Below, piece by piece: positions 1-9,333 of a stretch of 64,000 nucleotides of DNA. Every line of letters begins with the position of its first letter. The first letter of the stretch is position 1. The stretch spans positions 2,666,001-2,730,000 of the forward strand of contig NZ_JAOQOK010000001.1 of the NCBI RefSeq assembly GCF_025961835.1. The letters are read 5' to 3'. Origin of the DNA: Sphingobium sp. B2D3C. GTDB lineage: Bacteria > Pseudomonadota > Alphaproteobacteria > Sphingomonadales > Sphingomonadaceae. Below the pieces are notes generated by a model, which made no database searches, was not told the DNA's origin, and saw nothing but the letters and a program-made list of their open reading frames with translations. A program made the position numbers and the translations under genes.

Positions 1-408
1 CTCCCACGCGACGCTCAGCTGATCGCGATCGAAAGCGAGGACGGGCTTGCCGACCATCTTCGCCAAACCGTCGATGATCCTCGTCTGACCGTCCATACAG
101 GATCGGCTCTCCAAGCTCGGGCCATCCTTGGGGACGACGTGGTCGCGCGGGTAGACTATATTCTCTCTGGCCTCCCCTTCTCCGCGTTGGAGAAGTCCGA
201 CAGGGCGAGGATCGTGGAAGATGCAGCGCGCCTTCTCAACGATGACGGTGAGTTCCTCGCTTATCAGGTGCGTCGGACGATCGAACCCTCACTCCGCAAA
301 GTCTTCACACGAGTGAAACGGCGCCGGCGCTGGCTCAACGTGCCGCCTTATCATCTCTATTGGTGTCGAGAGCCGAAGCGATCTCGCCCTTCGAACCGGG
401 TGGATTGA
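1..408 (+). CDS. Class I SAM-dependent methyltransferase, phospholipid N-methyltransferase-like (3' part)
   Basis: The frame is open from the first base, so the start codon and the SAM-binding glycine motif lie outside the window. The visible 135 residues contain an acidic strand end (IAIESEDGLADHLRQ), a VDYILSGLPFSAL segment and a terminal NVPPYHLYWCR segment. This order (acidic residue after strand 2, 'SGLPFS' after strand 4, late 'N-PP' motif) is typical of PmtA-like phosphatidylethanolamine N-methyltransferases and the related rRNA adenine dimethyltransferase fold, which transfer methyl groups from S-adenosylmethionine. A membrane-lipid substrate is inferred from family resemblance only. 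It converges on the gene at 573-2834, and the 164 bases between them show no clear terminator. Confidence 0.6.
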   Translation, partial: LPRDAQLIAIESEDGLADHLRQTVDDPRLTVHTGSALQARAILGDDVVARVDYILSGLPFSALEKSDRARIVEDAARLLNDDGEFLAYQVRRTIEPSLRKVFTRVKRRRRWLNVPPYHLYWCREPKRSRPSNRVD

Positions 409-572
409 TCCGGCGTCGCTCCCCATCACAATTGCTCGATCGCGGCGTTAGGCGCTCCGGTCTGTGTATGCGATGGGCTAAGGCGGCAGCGTCTTCCTCG
501 CTGAGGCCCCCTACCCTGTCGCCCCGCAGCGGGCCATCAGATACTCCATGATCGCGCTTGCGCGGGACGCCC

Positions 573-2834
573 CTATTCAGCAGCGATCGCGTCGATATCA
601 TGGGCCGGCTTTGCCGTCCTCAGCTGCATCATGTGCCGCCGGTAGGTCGCGAGCGCCTGCCCCACCACCTGATCCATATTATAATAGCGGTAGGTGGCGA
701 GCCGTCCGACGAACAGGACATCGGGCGTGCCCAAAGCGAGCGCTTCATAGCGTTTGAACAGAGCGGCATTTTCCGGGCGCGGGATGGGGTAATAGGGGTC
801 ACCCTCCGCACTGGGATATTCGTAAGTGATGCTCGTGCGGGCCGCACTCTGGCCGGTCAGATGCTTATACTCGGTAATCCGCGTATAGGGCACCGCTTCG
901 GACGGATAGTTGATGACGGCGACCGGCTGCAGCCATTCGGTGGCGCGGGTCTCGTGCCGAAACTCAAGCGAGCGATATGGCAGCTTGCCGTAGCGATGGC
1001 CGAAATATTCATCGATTGGCCCGGTAAAGACGAGGCGGTCATACCGCACGCGGGCCGCAACCGCCTCGAAGGTGACGCCAAGCTCCACGTCAATCAGCGG
1101 ATGGTCGAGCATGGCGGCGAACATCGCCGTATAGCCGTCTGCCGGCATCGCCTGGAAGCTGTCGGTGAAATAACGATCATCCGTATTTGTCCGCGTGGGC
1201 ACGCGGGCTGTCACCGATTTGTCGAGTTCGGACGGGTCCATGCCCCATTGCTTGCGGGTGTAGCCTTGGAAGAAAGTCTCATAGAGATGGCGCCCCACCT
1301 TGGAGATGACCACGTCTGCCGATGTGCGGATCGTCTCGACCGGCTCCGCCTGGCTCTCAAGAAAGGCCTCCGCCTCTGCCTCGTCCGCCAGTGCCAGCCC
1401 GTAGAGGCTGTTCAATGTGTCGCGGTTGATCGGCATCGGCACCTGCAGCCCATCAACGTCCGCCAGGACGCGATGCTCGTAAGGGCGCCAGCGCGTGAAG
1501 CGTGAGAGATAGTCGACGATGTCCTGACTGTTCGTATGGAAAATATGGGGACCGTAGCGATGGACCAGAATGCCGGCCTCGTCATAATGGTCATAGGCAT
1601 TGCCGGCGATATGGTCGCGTCGATCGATGACGAGGACGCGCTTGCCGCCGTCCGCCGCGAGGCGTTCCGCCATCACCGCGCCCGCAAAACCCGCGCCGAC
1701 GACCAGATAGTCGTAATGGCGGGTGGGGCGCGGCGTCATCACCTCCTCGATGAGCGTCGACATGGCATCGACCACCTTGTCCCAGGAGAGGTCGGCGAGA
1801 CACGCGTCTGCGCTCGCCCTCCACGGGGCATCGGCCGGTGCACGGGCGCGAGAGAGCGCCCGCTCGCACGCAGCCACGAATGCCTCGGGATTGCCGGCGA
1901 TCTCGACCGCGTCGAGCATGCCATAATGGCGCGCCACATCGATGATCGGGGTGGAGACCACCGGCAGGCCCGCTGCAAGATATTCCGGGGTCTTGGTGGG
2001 AGAAATGAACTGCGTGGACGGATTGATGGCAAAGGGCATCACCGCGACGTCCCAGCCCCGCGCATAGTGCGGGAGCTCGCCATAGGCTTTGCTTCCCAGA
2101 TAGGCGATGTTGGGCCGCTGCGGCAGATCGGCGGGATCGATCTTGACCACGGGCCCCACGAGCACCAGCGACCAATCGGGATGCGCATCAGCGACGGCGG
2201 CGAGCAGGGCCAGGTCCATCCGTTCGTCAATGACGCCGTAGAAGCCGAACCGCGGCCGCGCGAGCTCGGCCTGGTCGGAAGGATCCTCGCCCGGCAGGCG
2301 CGCCGCGGCAAAATGCGCGGCGTCGACGCTGGAAGGGAAAGCATGGACCGCAGGGTGGCGCGCGCGCTTCGCCTCGTAGAGACTGTAGCCGCCAGTGAAA
2401 ACCAGATCGGCTCTCTCGAACAGCTCGGCTTCCAGTTCCGCCAGCTGGGGGGGCGCAAACCGGAAATTCGCCAGCTCGTCCATACAGTCATAGATGGTGC
2501 AGGCCGCCTGGAGATGCCGCGAGAAGGGCAGCATCATCGGCGTATAGTACCATGTCACCAGCGGCTCGGCCTGTTCGCCCAGATGGGCGTCGAGCAGGTG
2601 CCGCAGGGTTGCTTGGCTTTCCGCATCCGTCAGGCCTTCCGGAAGGCGCGGTGTCGCGACGGTGATGTGCGGGGCGGGTGTCCTCAACTCCAGCCAGGCA
2701 TCAGCGGTCTCGCCGCTGACGAGCGGTTCCTCCCAGAAGGTGACCGGCTGACGATATGCGAAACGCGACATAAGATGTTGCGGGCGCTGGAACACGAAGT
2801 CCCAGCGCAGATGCGAGAAGCACATCAGCGTCAT
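573..2834 (-). CDS. glf: Glycosyltransferase-UDP-galactopyranose mutase fusion protein
   Basis: A 753-residue two-domain protein. Residues 1 to about 365 resemble a GT-B glycosyltransferase: it opens with CFSHLRWDFVFQRPQHLMSR, and a later stretch has SPTKTPEYLAAGLPVVSTP, the usual donor-site region. From about residue 374 the protein is a UDP-galactopyranose mutase: the FAD-binding VVGAGFAGA motif is at 378-386, followed by GPHIFHTN and YPSEAVPYTRITEYKH. The mutase uses reduced FAD to interconvert UDP-galactopyranose and UDP-galactofuranose, so the fusion could both make and use a galactofuranose donor. Stand-alone mutases are about 370-390 residues, so both halves look complete. The ATG at 2834 is used; a second ATG at 2825 is possible. 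It is divergent from the GH1-RmlD fusion gene. The acceptor is unknown. Confidence 0.85.
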   Translation of the reverse strand: MTLMCFSHLRWDFVFQRPQHLMSRFAYRQPVTFWEEPLVSGETADAWLELRTPAPHITVATPRLPEGLTDAESQATLRHLLDAHLGEQAEPLVTWYYTPMMLPFSRHLQAACTIYDCMDELANFRFAPPQLAELEAELFERADLVFTGGYSLYEAKRARHPAVHAFPSSVDAAHFAAARLPGEDPSDQAELARPRFGFYGVIDERMDLALLAAVADAHPDWSLVLVGPVVKIDPADLPQRPNIAYLGSKAYGELPHYARGWDVAVMPFAINPSTQFISPTKTPEYLAAGLPVVSTPIIDVARHYGMLDAVEIAGNPEAFVAACERALSRARAPADAPWRASADACLADLSWDKVVDAMSTLIEEVMTPRPTRHYDYLVVGAGFAGAVMAERLAADGGKRVLVIDRRDHIAGNAYDHYDEAGILVHRYGPHIFHTNSQDIVDYLSRFTRWRPYEHRVLADVDGLQVPMPINRDTLNSLYGLALADEAEAEAFLESQAEPVETIRTSADVVISKVGRHLYETFFQGYTRKQWGMDPSELDKSVTARVPTRTNTDDRYFTDSFQAMPADGYTAMFAAMLDHPLIDVELGVTFEAVAARVRYDRLVFTGPIDEYFGHRYGKLPYRSLEFRHETRATEWLQPVAVINYPSEAVPYTRITEYKHLTGQSAARTSITYEYPSAEGDPYYPIPRPENAALFKRYEALALGTPDVLFVGRLATYRYYNMDQVVGQALATYRRHMMQLRTAKPAHDIDAIAAE

Positions 2835-2922
2835 TATTTGTGGCTTTCGAGGCTAGAGCGGAATGAACCTGTACGGGCATCAATGCGCGCACAGCGTCCT
2901 TGCTCCCGCTTATTTACCACGA

Positions 2923-2936
2923 TTGATCGATATCAA
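2923..2936. promoter_or_regulatory. FNR/FixK/Anr-type box between divergent genes
   Basis: The sequence TTGATCGATATCAA matches the consensus TTGAT-N4-ATCAA exactly. It lies in the 157-base divergent intergenic region. Placed at -41.5 for the rightward gene it puts a TTTGAT -10-like element at 2957-2962 and a transcription start near 2971. That would leave the TTG at 2962 outside the transcript and favours the ATG at 2992. No comparable -10 is seen in the leftward direction. Confidence 0.6.
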
Positions 2937-2991
2937 TACGATAGTGCCAGCATGACTTTGATTGGAGGCGAACGGGGGGCCGGGTTGGTAT

Positions 2992-5196
2992 ATGCTCGGT
3001 GCACGGCCATCGCCGTATGAGGTTCCCTTGGACGCCGTATCGACCCAGCTTGCCCCTCTCGCCCTGTGGGGCGGGTGCGAATGCACGATCAATCGCGTCG
3101 GGGATGATTATCTCGATCAGTCGGCGCGGAGCGGGCACAGCAATCGACCCGAAGATCTGGATCGATTGGCCGGACTGGGCGTGACGGCGCTGCGCTACCC
3201 CTTGCTTTGGGAGAGCTTTGCCCGAAGCGACCAGCGCGAGGCGCTTTGGGCGTGGCACGCCGACCGGCTGGGGCGCCTGCGCGCGCTTGGCATCCGCCCG
3301 ATCCTCGGCCTGATCCATCATGGCAGCGGTCCCGCCCCCACCCACTTGCTGGACCCGGCATTTGCGGCGGGTCTTGCCGATCACGCGCGGGAGGCGGCCG
3401 AGCGGTTCCCCTGGGTCCAGGATTGGACGCCGGTCAACGAGCCTCTCACCACTGCGCGCTTTTCCGCCCTTTATGGTCATTGGTATCCCCATCTTCACGA
3501 CGAGACGGCTTTCTGGACCGCGCTCCTCAACCAGATCGATGCCATTCGGGGGGCGATGGACGCGATCCGCACGATCATTCCCGCGGCGCGCCTCGTTCAA
3601 ACAGAGGATCTGGGGCACACGGACGCGACACCGCAGCGGGCCGCTCAGGCAGGCTTCGACAATCATCGCCGCTGGGCGACCTGGGATTTGCTGACCGGCC
3701 GCCTGGTAGCAGGGCACGCACTTTGGGATCATCTCGAGGGTCTGGGACTGTCGGATCGTCTGCGCGACATCGCTTCCGCGCCATGCCCGCCGGCCGTCAT
3801 CGGCCTCAATCACTATCTCACCAGCGACCGCTTCCTCGATCACCGGCTGGAGCGCCATCCCCCGGCCAGCCATGGCGCTTGCGCCCTCGGGCCGGTTGCC
3901 GACGTCGAAGCGGTCAGAGCCATAGCTCACCCCCCGGGCCTTGAAGGCGCCATTCGCGCCGCCTGGGAGCGCTATGAGGTGCCCATCGTGCTCACCGAGG
4001 TGCACAATGGCTGCACGCGCGAGGAGCAGATGCGCTGGCTCGATGAGGCCTGGACAACGGCCACGGCGCTCCGCGCGGACGGCATCTGCATCGAGGCAGT
4101 GACAGTCTGGAGCCTGTTCGGCGCGTTCGACTGGGACAGCCTGCTCACCCAAAAGGCCGGCCATTATGAGAGCGGCGTGTTCGACGTGCGGGGCGCCCAG
4201 CCGCGAGAGACCGCTTTGGCGCCGATGATGCGCGCACTGGCAGGAGGCGCAAGGCCGGCTCATCCCGTCCTGCATGGACAGGGATGGTGGCGTCGACCCG
4301 GGCGCCTCACCGGGGCTGCGACAGAGCCACGCGCGATCGATGTACCGCCGGCTCCAGAAGCGCGCCCGCTCTTGATCTTGGGTGCAACCGGAACCTTGGG
4401 CCAGGCCTTTGCGGGGGCCTGTTCGCTCCGTGATATCGATCATCGGCTGGTCGGACGAGACGTCATCGACCTGCACGATGCCGCCACGATTGCCGACGCG
4501 CTGGATCGGTTGCGGCCCTGGGCCGTCATCAACTGCGCAGGCTGGGTGCGGGTGGATGAAGCAGAGGGCAGCGCCGATGCCTGCCTTGCAACCAATTTCA
4601 CAGGCTGCGTCGCCCTTGCAGCCGCCTGCGCGCAACGCGACATCCATTATAGCTGCTTCTCCAGCGACCTCGTCTTCGATGGCCATGGTCGGCGCGCTTA
4701 TGTGGAAAGCGACGCGCCAGCGCCGCTCAACGTCTACGGAGAGAGCAAGGCGCGGGCCGAGGCGGGTGTTCTGGCGGCTGGCGGGCGCGCCCTGGTTATC
4801 AGAACCGCATCCTTCTTCTCACCCTATGATCCGCACAATTTCGCCATGCATCTGGTGGCGGCGCTGCGGACCGAACGCGTATTTCACGCCGTGGGGGATT
4901 GCATCACCTCGCCCACTTATGTGCCCGATCTCGTCCGCGCCACGCTCGACCTCGTGATCGATGACGAGTGCGGCATCTGGCACCTCACCAGCGACGGCGC
5001 TTTTTCCTGGGCGCAGTTTGCGCATGCCGTGGGCGAAAGGATGGAGCTGCCGACCGATCTGATCGAAACGGTCTCCATCGACGCGATGAACTGGCCGGCG
5101 CGGCGGCCCCGCCATGCGCCGATGAGCAGCGAGCGCGGCCTGATCATGCCCAGCCTGGCTTCGGCAATCGACCGCTTTGCCCTGCACCTTGGCTGA
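2992..5196 (+). CDS. Family 1 glycosidase-RmlD-like sugar reductase fusion protein
   Basis: A 734-residue fusion. Residues about 15-425 are a glycoside hydrolase family 1 barrel: the acid/base glutamate is in VNEP (E150) and a candidate nucleophile is in LTEVHNG (E336), a variant of the usual TENG. Residues about 455-734 are an extended short-chain dehydrogenase like dTDP-4-dehydrorhamnose reductase (RmlD): the NAD(P) motif is GATGTLG and the catalytic pair YxxxK is Y582/K586. The hydrolase would cleave a beta-glycoside and the second domain reduce a nucleotide-linked or free keto sugar, but substrates are unknown. There is no signal peptide, so a cytoplasmic site is expected. An in-frame TTG at 2962 would add 10 residues; the ATG was preferred because of the FNR box spacing. 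The neighbour on the other side of the promoter is also a sugar-enzyme fusion. Confidence 0.8.
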   Translation: MLGARPSPYEVPLDAVSTQLAPLALWGGCECTINRVGDDYLDQSARSGHSNRPEDLDRLAGLGVTALRYPLLWESFARSDQREALWAWHADRLGRLRALGIRPILGLIHHGSGPAPTHLLDPAFAAGLADHAREAAERFPWVQDWTPVNEPLTTARFSALYGHWYPHLHDETAFWTALLNQIDAIRGAMDAIRTIIPAARLVQTEDLGHTDATPQRAAQAGFDNHRRWATWDLLTGRLVAGHALWDHLEGLGLSDRLRDIASAPCPPAVIGLNHYLTSDRFLDHRLERHPPASHGACALGPVADVEAVRAIAHPPGLEGAIRAAWERYEVPIVLTEVHNGCTREEQMRWLDEAWTTATALRADGICIEAVTVWSLFGAFDWDSLLTQKAGHYESGVFDVRGAQPRETALAPMMRALAGGARPAHPVLHGQGWWRRPGRLTGAATEPRAIDVPPAPEARPLLILGATGTLGQAFAGACSLRDIDHRLVGRDVIDLHDAATIADALDRLRPWAVINCAGWVRVDEAEGSADACLATNFTGCVALAAACAQRDIHYSCFSSDLVFDGHGRRAYVESDAPAPLNVYGESKARAEAGVLAAGGRALVIRTASFFSPYDPHNFAMHLVAALRTERVFHAVGDCITSPTYVPDLVRATLDLVIDDECGIWHLTSDGAFSWAQFAHAVGERMELPTDLIETVSIDAMNWPARRPRHAPMSSERGLIMPSLASAIDRFALHLG

Positions 5197-5217
5197 GCCC
5201 AGGTTCGCCGCCCCAGC

Positions 5218-7644
5218 CTAGGCCTTTTCGAGAACGGCCCGGATCTTGGCCGCGAGCTGCTCGACCGTGAAGGGCTTGCCGAGAAGCTCCACACCGGGAT
5301 CGACAACACCGTTGTGGACGACGGCGTTCCGCGTGTAGCCGCTGGTATAGAGCACCTTCAGGTCCGGCCGGCGGCGGCATGCTTCATCGGCGAGTTTCCG
5401 GCCGTTGATGTCCGGCATGATGATGTCCGTGAACAAGAGCGTGATCTCCGGATGCTCGTCGAGCACGCGCAGCGCCGCATGTCCGCCATCCGCTTCCAGC
5501 ACGCGATAGCCCAGTTCCACGAGCGCATCGACGCTGAAGCGGCGGACGGCGGCCTCATCCTCGACCACCAGAATGACCTCCTGCTCATCGCCCCTCGGCA
5601 GGTCGGCCCGCACCTGTTCGATCTCTCCGGCGGCCTCGCCATAGAAGCGAGGGAGATAGATCTTGATCGTCGTCCCCTCGCCCGGCTCGGAATAGATTTT
5701 GATATGCCCGCCCGACTGCCGGACAAATCCGTACACCTGGCTCAGCCCCAGACCGGTGCCCTTGCCCACCGCCTTGGTGGTGAAGAACGGATCAAACGCC
5801 TTGGCGATGACGTCGTCCGGCATGCCCGTGCCGGTATCGGTCACGGCGATCATCACATATTGGCCCGCCGGAACGCCGAAATTCTCCGCGGCATAGCGAT
5901 CATCGGCGTGCGTGTTCTGCGTTTCGATCGTCAGGTGTCCGCCATCCGGCATGGCATCGCGGGCATTGACCGCCAGATTGACGATCGCGTTTTCAAGCTG
6001 ATTGCGGTCGGCATGGGTGCGCCACACGCCCGCCGCAAGAACCGTCTCCAGCCTGACATCGCCGCCCAGCGAATGCAGCAGAAGCTCGGACATGCCCGAG
6101 ACGAGCTTGTTGGGATCGAGCACCTCGGGATTGAGCGGCTGCTGGCGCGAGAATGCGAGGAGGCGATGGGTCAGGGTCGCGGCGCGCTGCGCACCATCGA
6201 TCGCGGCATCGATATAGCGTTTCGCGCGCTCATCATCGGCCATGACGCGCCGGCTCAACAGGTCGAGTGAGCCGATCACCACGGCCAGCATATTGTTGAA
6301 GTCATGCGCGATGCCGCCGGTCAGCTGGCCGACAGCTTCCATTTTCTGTGCCTGACGCAAGGCCGCCTGCGCCTGCTCGCGCACGGCCACCTCCTCGGTC
6401 ACGCGACGCTCGAGATGCTCGTTGAGCTCCCGCAGTTCCGCCTCGGCCCGCTTGCGCGCCGTCACGTCAATCGCCGTGCCAACGACGCGCAGACACCGCC
6501 CGGCCTCGTCGAAGACGCCGCGTCCCTTGGCGGCCACCCAGCGCACCAGTCCATCTTCCTTGCCGATCGTCCGATATTCGACATCATAGATCGCGCGGAC
6601 ATTGGGGTCTGCGGCCGCCAGATAGGCTTCGGTGGTATGCGCGCGATCGTCGGGATGGAGGCCTTCGTAAAAATCCTGCATCGACACTTCGACATCGGGC
6701 GAGATGCCGAACACCCCTTTCACGATGGGTGGCCAGATCAGAACATCGTTGACCACGTCGACGTCCCAGAAGCCGACCTCGGCGGCATCCGTCGCCAGCC
6801 GCAGCCGCTCCTCGCTGATCGCCAGCTCGGCCCGGACGCGCATCCGTTCGGACAGATCGAGCATCGCCCCGATCATACGCAGGGCCCGCCCCTGCGCATC
6901 CCGGATGATGTGGCCGCGATCGAAGACGTGGGCGTAGCTCCCGTCGCCCCGCCTGAACCGATATTCTCCGCTCCAGCTGTCCGACGAGCCGTCGATCGCC
7001 GCGTGGATGGTCCTGTCCACCTCGTCCCGGTCATCCGGGTGGATCTGCGCGATCCACCATGTCCCGTTATTCTCGATCTGGTCGACCGGGTGGCCATAAG
7101 CGATGGAGAGCGCGTCGTTCCAGGTCACATAGTCGGTGACGAAATCCCAATCCCAGATGGCGTCGTTCGTCGCCTTGCTCGCTAGGCGGTAGCGTTCTTC
7201 GACCGCGCGAATATCCTCAAGCCGGGTTCGCGCTTCATATTGCCGTCGGCGTGCCCGCAAGGCGGCCGTCGCGACGCTGACCAATGTGGTCGGGTGAAAG
7301 GGGCGTTCGAGAAAGGTCACGTTGCCGAGCAATTCGAGATGACGACCGGCCGCCGGATTGCGCTCGATGCCGCCGCCGCGCTGGGTGAGCAGGACGAAGG
7401 GAAGATCGGACCATTCCTGCTGCGCGGCGATGAGCTCAACCAGCGGCCTCAGATCGGCCGCCTTGACCGCTTCATCGGTCATCATCACGAAACCAAGGCC
7501 CTGTGCGAGGCGCGCGACCAGCGCATCGAGCGACGGGACAATCTCGGTTTCGATACCGGCTTGGTTGAGGATGGCGGCGGCGATCTCTGCATCCCGACCG
7601 TGAGGGGCGAGGATGACGGCACGCTCCGAAAAAGTGCGGTTCAT
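5218..7644 (-). CDS. PAS-domain hybrid histidine kinase with C-terminal receiver
   Basis: An 808-residue soluble hybrid kinase with no membrane segment. Order: an N-terminal receiver-like domain (about 1-130) that ends in a typical FLERPF segment, two PAS domains with PAC-like ends (about 150-280 and 285-405), a coiled linker, a HisKA domain with the phospho-accepting H447 in GGIAHDFNNML, an HATPase domain (NLAVNARDAMPDGG, GTGLGLSQVYGF), and a C-terminal receiver with D740 in LLFTDIIMPD and the KPF lysine. The HDFNN type kinase followed by a receiver is common in alphaproteobacterial stress signalling. Its ATG shares a base with the stop of the upstream KaiC-family gene (TGATG), so the two should be translated together. 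What it senses is not visible; cytoplasmic PAS domains could bind a flavin, haem or nothing. Confidence 0.9.
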   Translation of the reverse strand: MNRTFSERAVILAPHGRDAEIAAAILNQAGIETEIVPSLDALVARLAQGLGFVMMTDEAVKAADLRPLVELIAAQQEWSDLPFVLLTQRGGGIERNPAAGRHLELLGNVTFLERPFHPTTLVSVATAALRARRRQYEARTRLEDIRAVEERYRLASKATNDAIWDWDFVTDYVTWNDALSIAYGHPVDQIENNGTWWIAQIHPDDRDEVDRTIHAAIDGSSDSWSGEYRFRRGDGSYAHVFDRGHIIRDAQGRALRMIGAMLDLSERMRVRAELAISEERLRLATDAAEVGFWDVDVVNDVLIWPPIVKGVFGISPDVEVSMQDFYEGLHPDDRAHTTEAYLAAADPNVRAIYDVEYRTIGKEDGLVRWVAAKGRGVFDEAGRCLRVVGTAIDVTARKRAEAELRELNEHLERRVTEEVAVREQAQAALRQAQKMEAVGQLTGGIAHDFNNMLAVVIGSLDLLSRRVMADDERAKRYIDAAIDGAQRAATLTHRLLAFSRQQPLNPEVLDPNKLVSGMSELLLHSLGGDVRLETVLAAGVWRTHADRNQLENAIVNLAVNARDAMPDGGHLTIETQNTHADDRYAAENFGVPAGQYVMIAVTDTGTGMPDDVIAKAFDPFFTTKAVGKGTGLGLSQVYGFVRQSGGHIKIYSEPGEGTTIKIYLPRFYGEAAGEIEQVRADLPRGDEQEVILVVEDEAAVRRFSVDALVELGYRVLEADGGHAALRVLDEHPEITLLFTDIIMPDINGRKLADEACRRRPDLKVLYTSGYTRNAVVHNGVVDPGVELLGKPFTVEQLAAKIRAVLEKA

Positions 7645-9143
7645 CAGCCGCGCTTGTCCTGGCCGAGATCCATCAGATTGCCGGCACCGACCATCGTGGG
7701 GATGCCACGCAACACACCCTGAAAATGCGTCAGCGGCTCGCCGATGGTGATGCCTTGTGCGTCGATACGATATTCGCGGATCGTATTCTCATGGACGCCC
7801 GAGCGCTTCTTGACGATCGAGATGGCCCGCCGGACATGGCCCACCGCCTCGAAATAGCGCAGCAGCACGACCGTATCGGCCAGATAGGTGATGTCCACCG
7901 GCGCCTGCATGTCTCCCACCACGCCATGCTGCGTGACGGTAAGGAACGTGCTCGCGCCGCGCCGATTGAGATATTGAAGCAGCTCGTGAATGTGGAGGAC
8001 AAGCGCGCTCTCCTCCGGCATCGCCGCGCGATATCCGTTCAGGCTGTCGATCACGACGGTGCGGATGCCATGCTCCTCGACAGTCGCGCGCACCCGATGA
8101 GCAAACTCGCCGGGCGACATTTCGGCTGCATCGACCTGCTCGATGATGAGCTTGCCGTCTGAAACGAGGCGCCACACATCGATGCCAAGCCCCTTGGCCC
8201 GATCGGCCAGCAGGCCGAGTTCCTCATCGAAGACGAACATGGCCGCCGTCTCTCCGCGCGCGATGCACCCTTTCACGAGATTGAGCGCCAGGAGGGATTT
8301 GCCCGTTCCCGTCGGGCCGAGGATCAGCGTGCTGGTGCCGGAGTCAAAGCCCCCGCCGAGCAGGGCATTGAGTTCGGCGCTTTCCGTGGGCGCGGTGGCC
8401 CGCACGAAATCGGATTTATGCTCCAGCGACACCAGTCGCGGAAAAACCCGGACACCGCCGGTATCGATCACGAAATCATGATAGCCGCCGCGATAGCGCT
8501 GGCCGCGATATTTGAGCATCCGAAGCCGGCGGCGTTCCGAACCGTAAAGCGGTGCCAGCTCCTCAAGCCGCAGCACGCCATGAGCGACGCTGTGCACCGT
8601 CTTGTCATTGGTGTCGGAGGTCAGATCGTCGAGCATCAGCACGGTTGCATTATGCTTGGCGAAATAGTGCTTCAGGGCCAGAATCTGGCGGCGGTAGCGC
8701 AGCGAACTTTGCGCGAGCAGCCGGATTTCCGAGAGACTGTCGATCACCACCCGCTGCGGCTTGACCCGCTCGATCGCCTCGAGGATGCGCTTGGTGGTTT
8801 CGCCCAGTTCGAGGTCAGAGGAGTAGAGCAGGCTCTGCTGCTGATTCTCGTCCAGCAGCGTCTCGGGCGGTACGAGTTCGAAAATGTGGAACTGCTCGTT
8901 CAGTGCCCAGCCGTGCGAGGCAGCGGTTTCACGCAGTTCCTCCTCGGTTTCGGACAGGGTGATATACAGCCCCCGCTCCCCCGCCTCTGCGCCGTTCATG
9001 AGAAACTGGCTTGCGATGGTCGTCTTGCCGGTGCCGGGATCGCCCTCGACGAGGAACAGCCTGCCGCAGGCAAAGCCGCCCGCCGTCACATCATCAAGCC
9101 CCTCAATCCCACTCGACGCCTTCGCCGTCCGATCCATCCGCAT
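7644..9143 (-). CDS. KaiC-family double RecA-like ATPase
   Basis: A 499-residue protein with two tandem KaiC domains. The first Walker A is GDPGTGKT at residues 34-41, the second GPTGTGKS with K282. SETEEEL after the first P-loop and FDEELG after the second supply the paired acidic residues expected for catalysis, and each half has a Walker B ending in VVIDSL. This is the full CI-CII architecture of cyanobacterial KaiC, but no kaiA or kaiB lies nearby, and in proteobacteria such proteins are linked to stress tolerance and signalling more than to a proven clock. Two start codons are in frame: ATG at 9143, and ATG at 9137, which has the better spacing (8 bases) from the AAGGGAG ribosome site. 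The gene is the first of a two-gene unit with the hybrid kinase. Confidence 0.88.
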   Translation of the reverse strand: MRMDRTAKASSGIEGLDDVTAGGFACGRLFLVEGDPGTGKTTIASQFLMNGAEAGERGLYITLSETEEELRETAASHGWALNEQFHIFELVPPETLLDENQQQSLLYSSDLELGETTKRILEAIERVKPQRVVIDSLSEIRLLAQSSLRYRRQILALKHYFAKHNATVLMLDDLTSDTNDKTVHSVAHGVLRLEELAPLYGSERRRLRMLKYRGQRYRGGYHDFVIDTGGVRVFPRLVSLEHKSDFVRATAPTESAELNALLGGGFDSGTSTLILGPTGTGKSLLALNLVKGCIARGETAAMFVFDEELGLLADRAKGLGIDVWRLVSDGKLIIEQVDAAEMSPGEFAHRVRATVEEHGIRTVVIDSLNGYRAAMPEESALVLHIHELLQYLNRRGASTFLTVTQHGVVGDMQAPVDITYLADTVVLLRYFEAVGHVRRAISIVKKRSGVHENTIREYRIDAQGITIGEPLTHFQGVLRGIPTMVGAGNLMDLGQDKRG

Positions 9144-9333
9144 ATCTCCCTTCGCAAACGCCGGACCGTCTCCGCACGTCCACCGCTCCCGAAAAGAGCA
9201 AGCTGAAAACCCACGATAGAGGATTGCGATCCCTCCGTCTCTCAGGATTGCGCGGGCGCAACGCTTTAATTTGAAATTGCGATGTTGGCCCTGCCCGCTG
9301 GGAATGCGCGAAGAACCCGAAAGCTGAAGCCCC

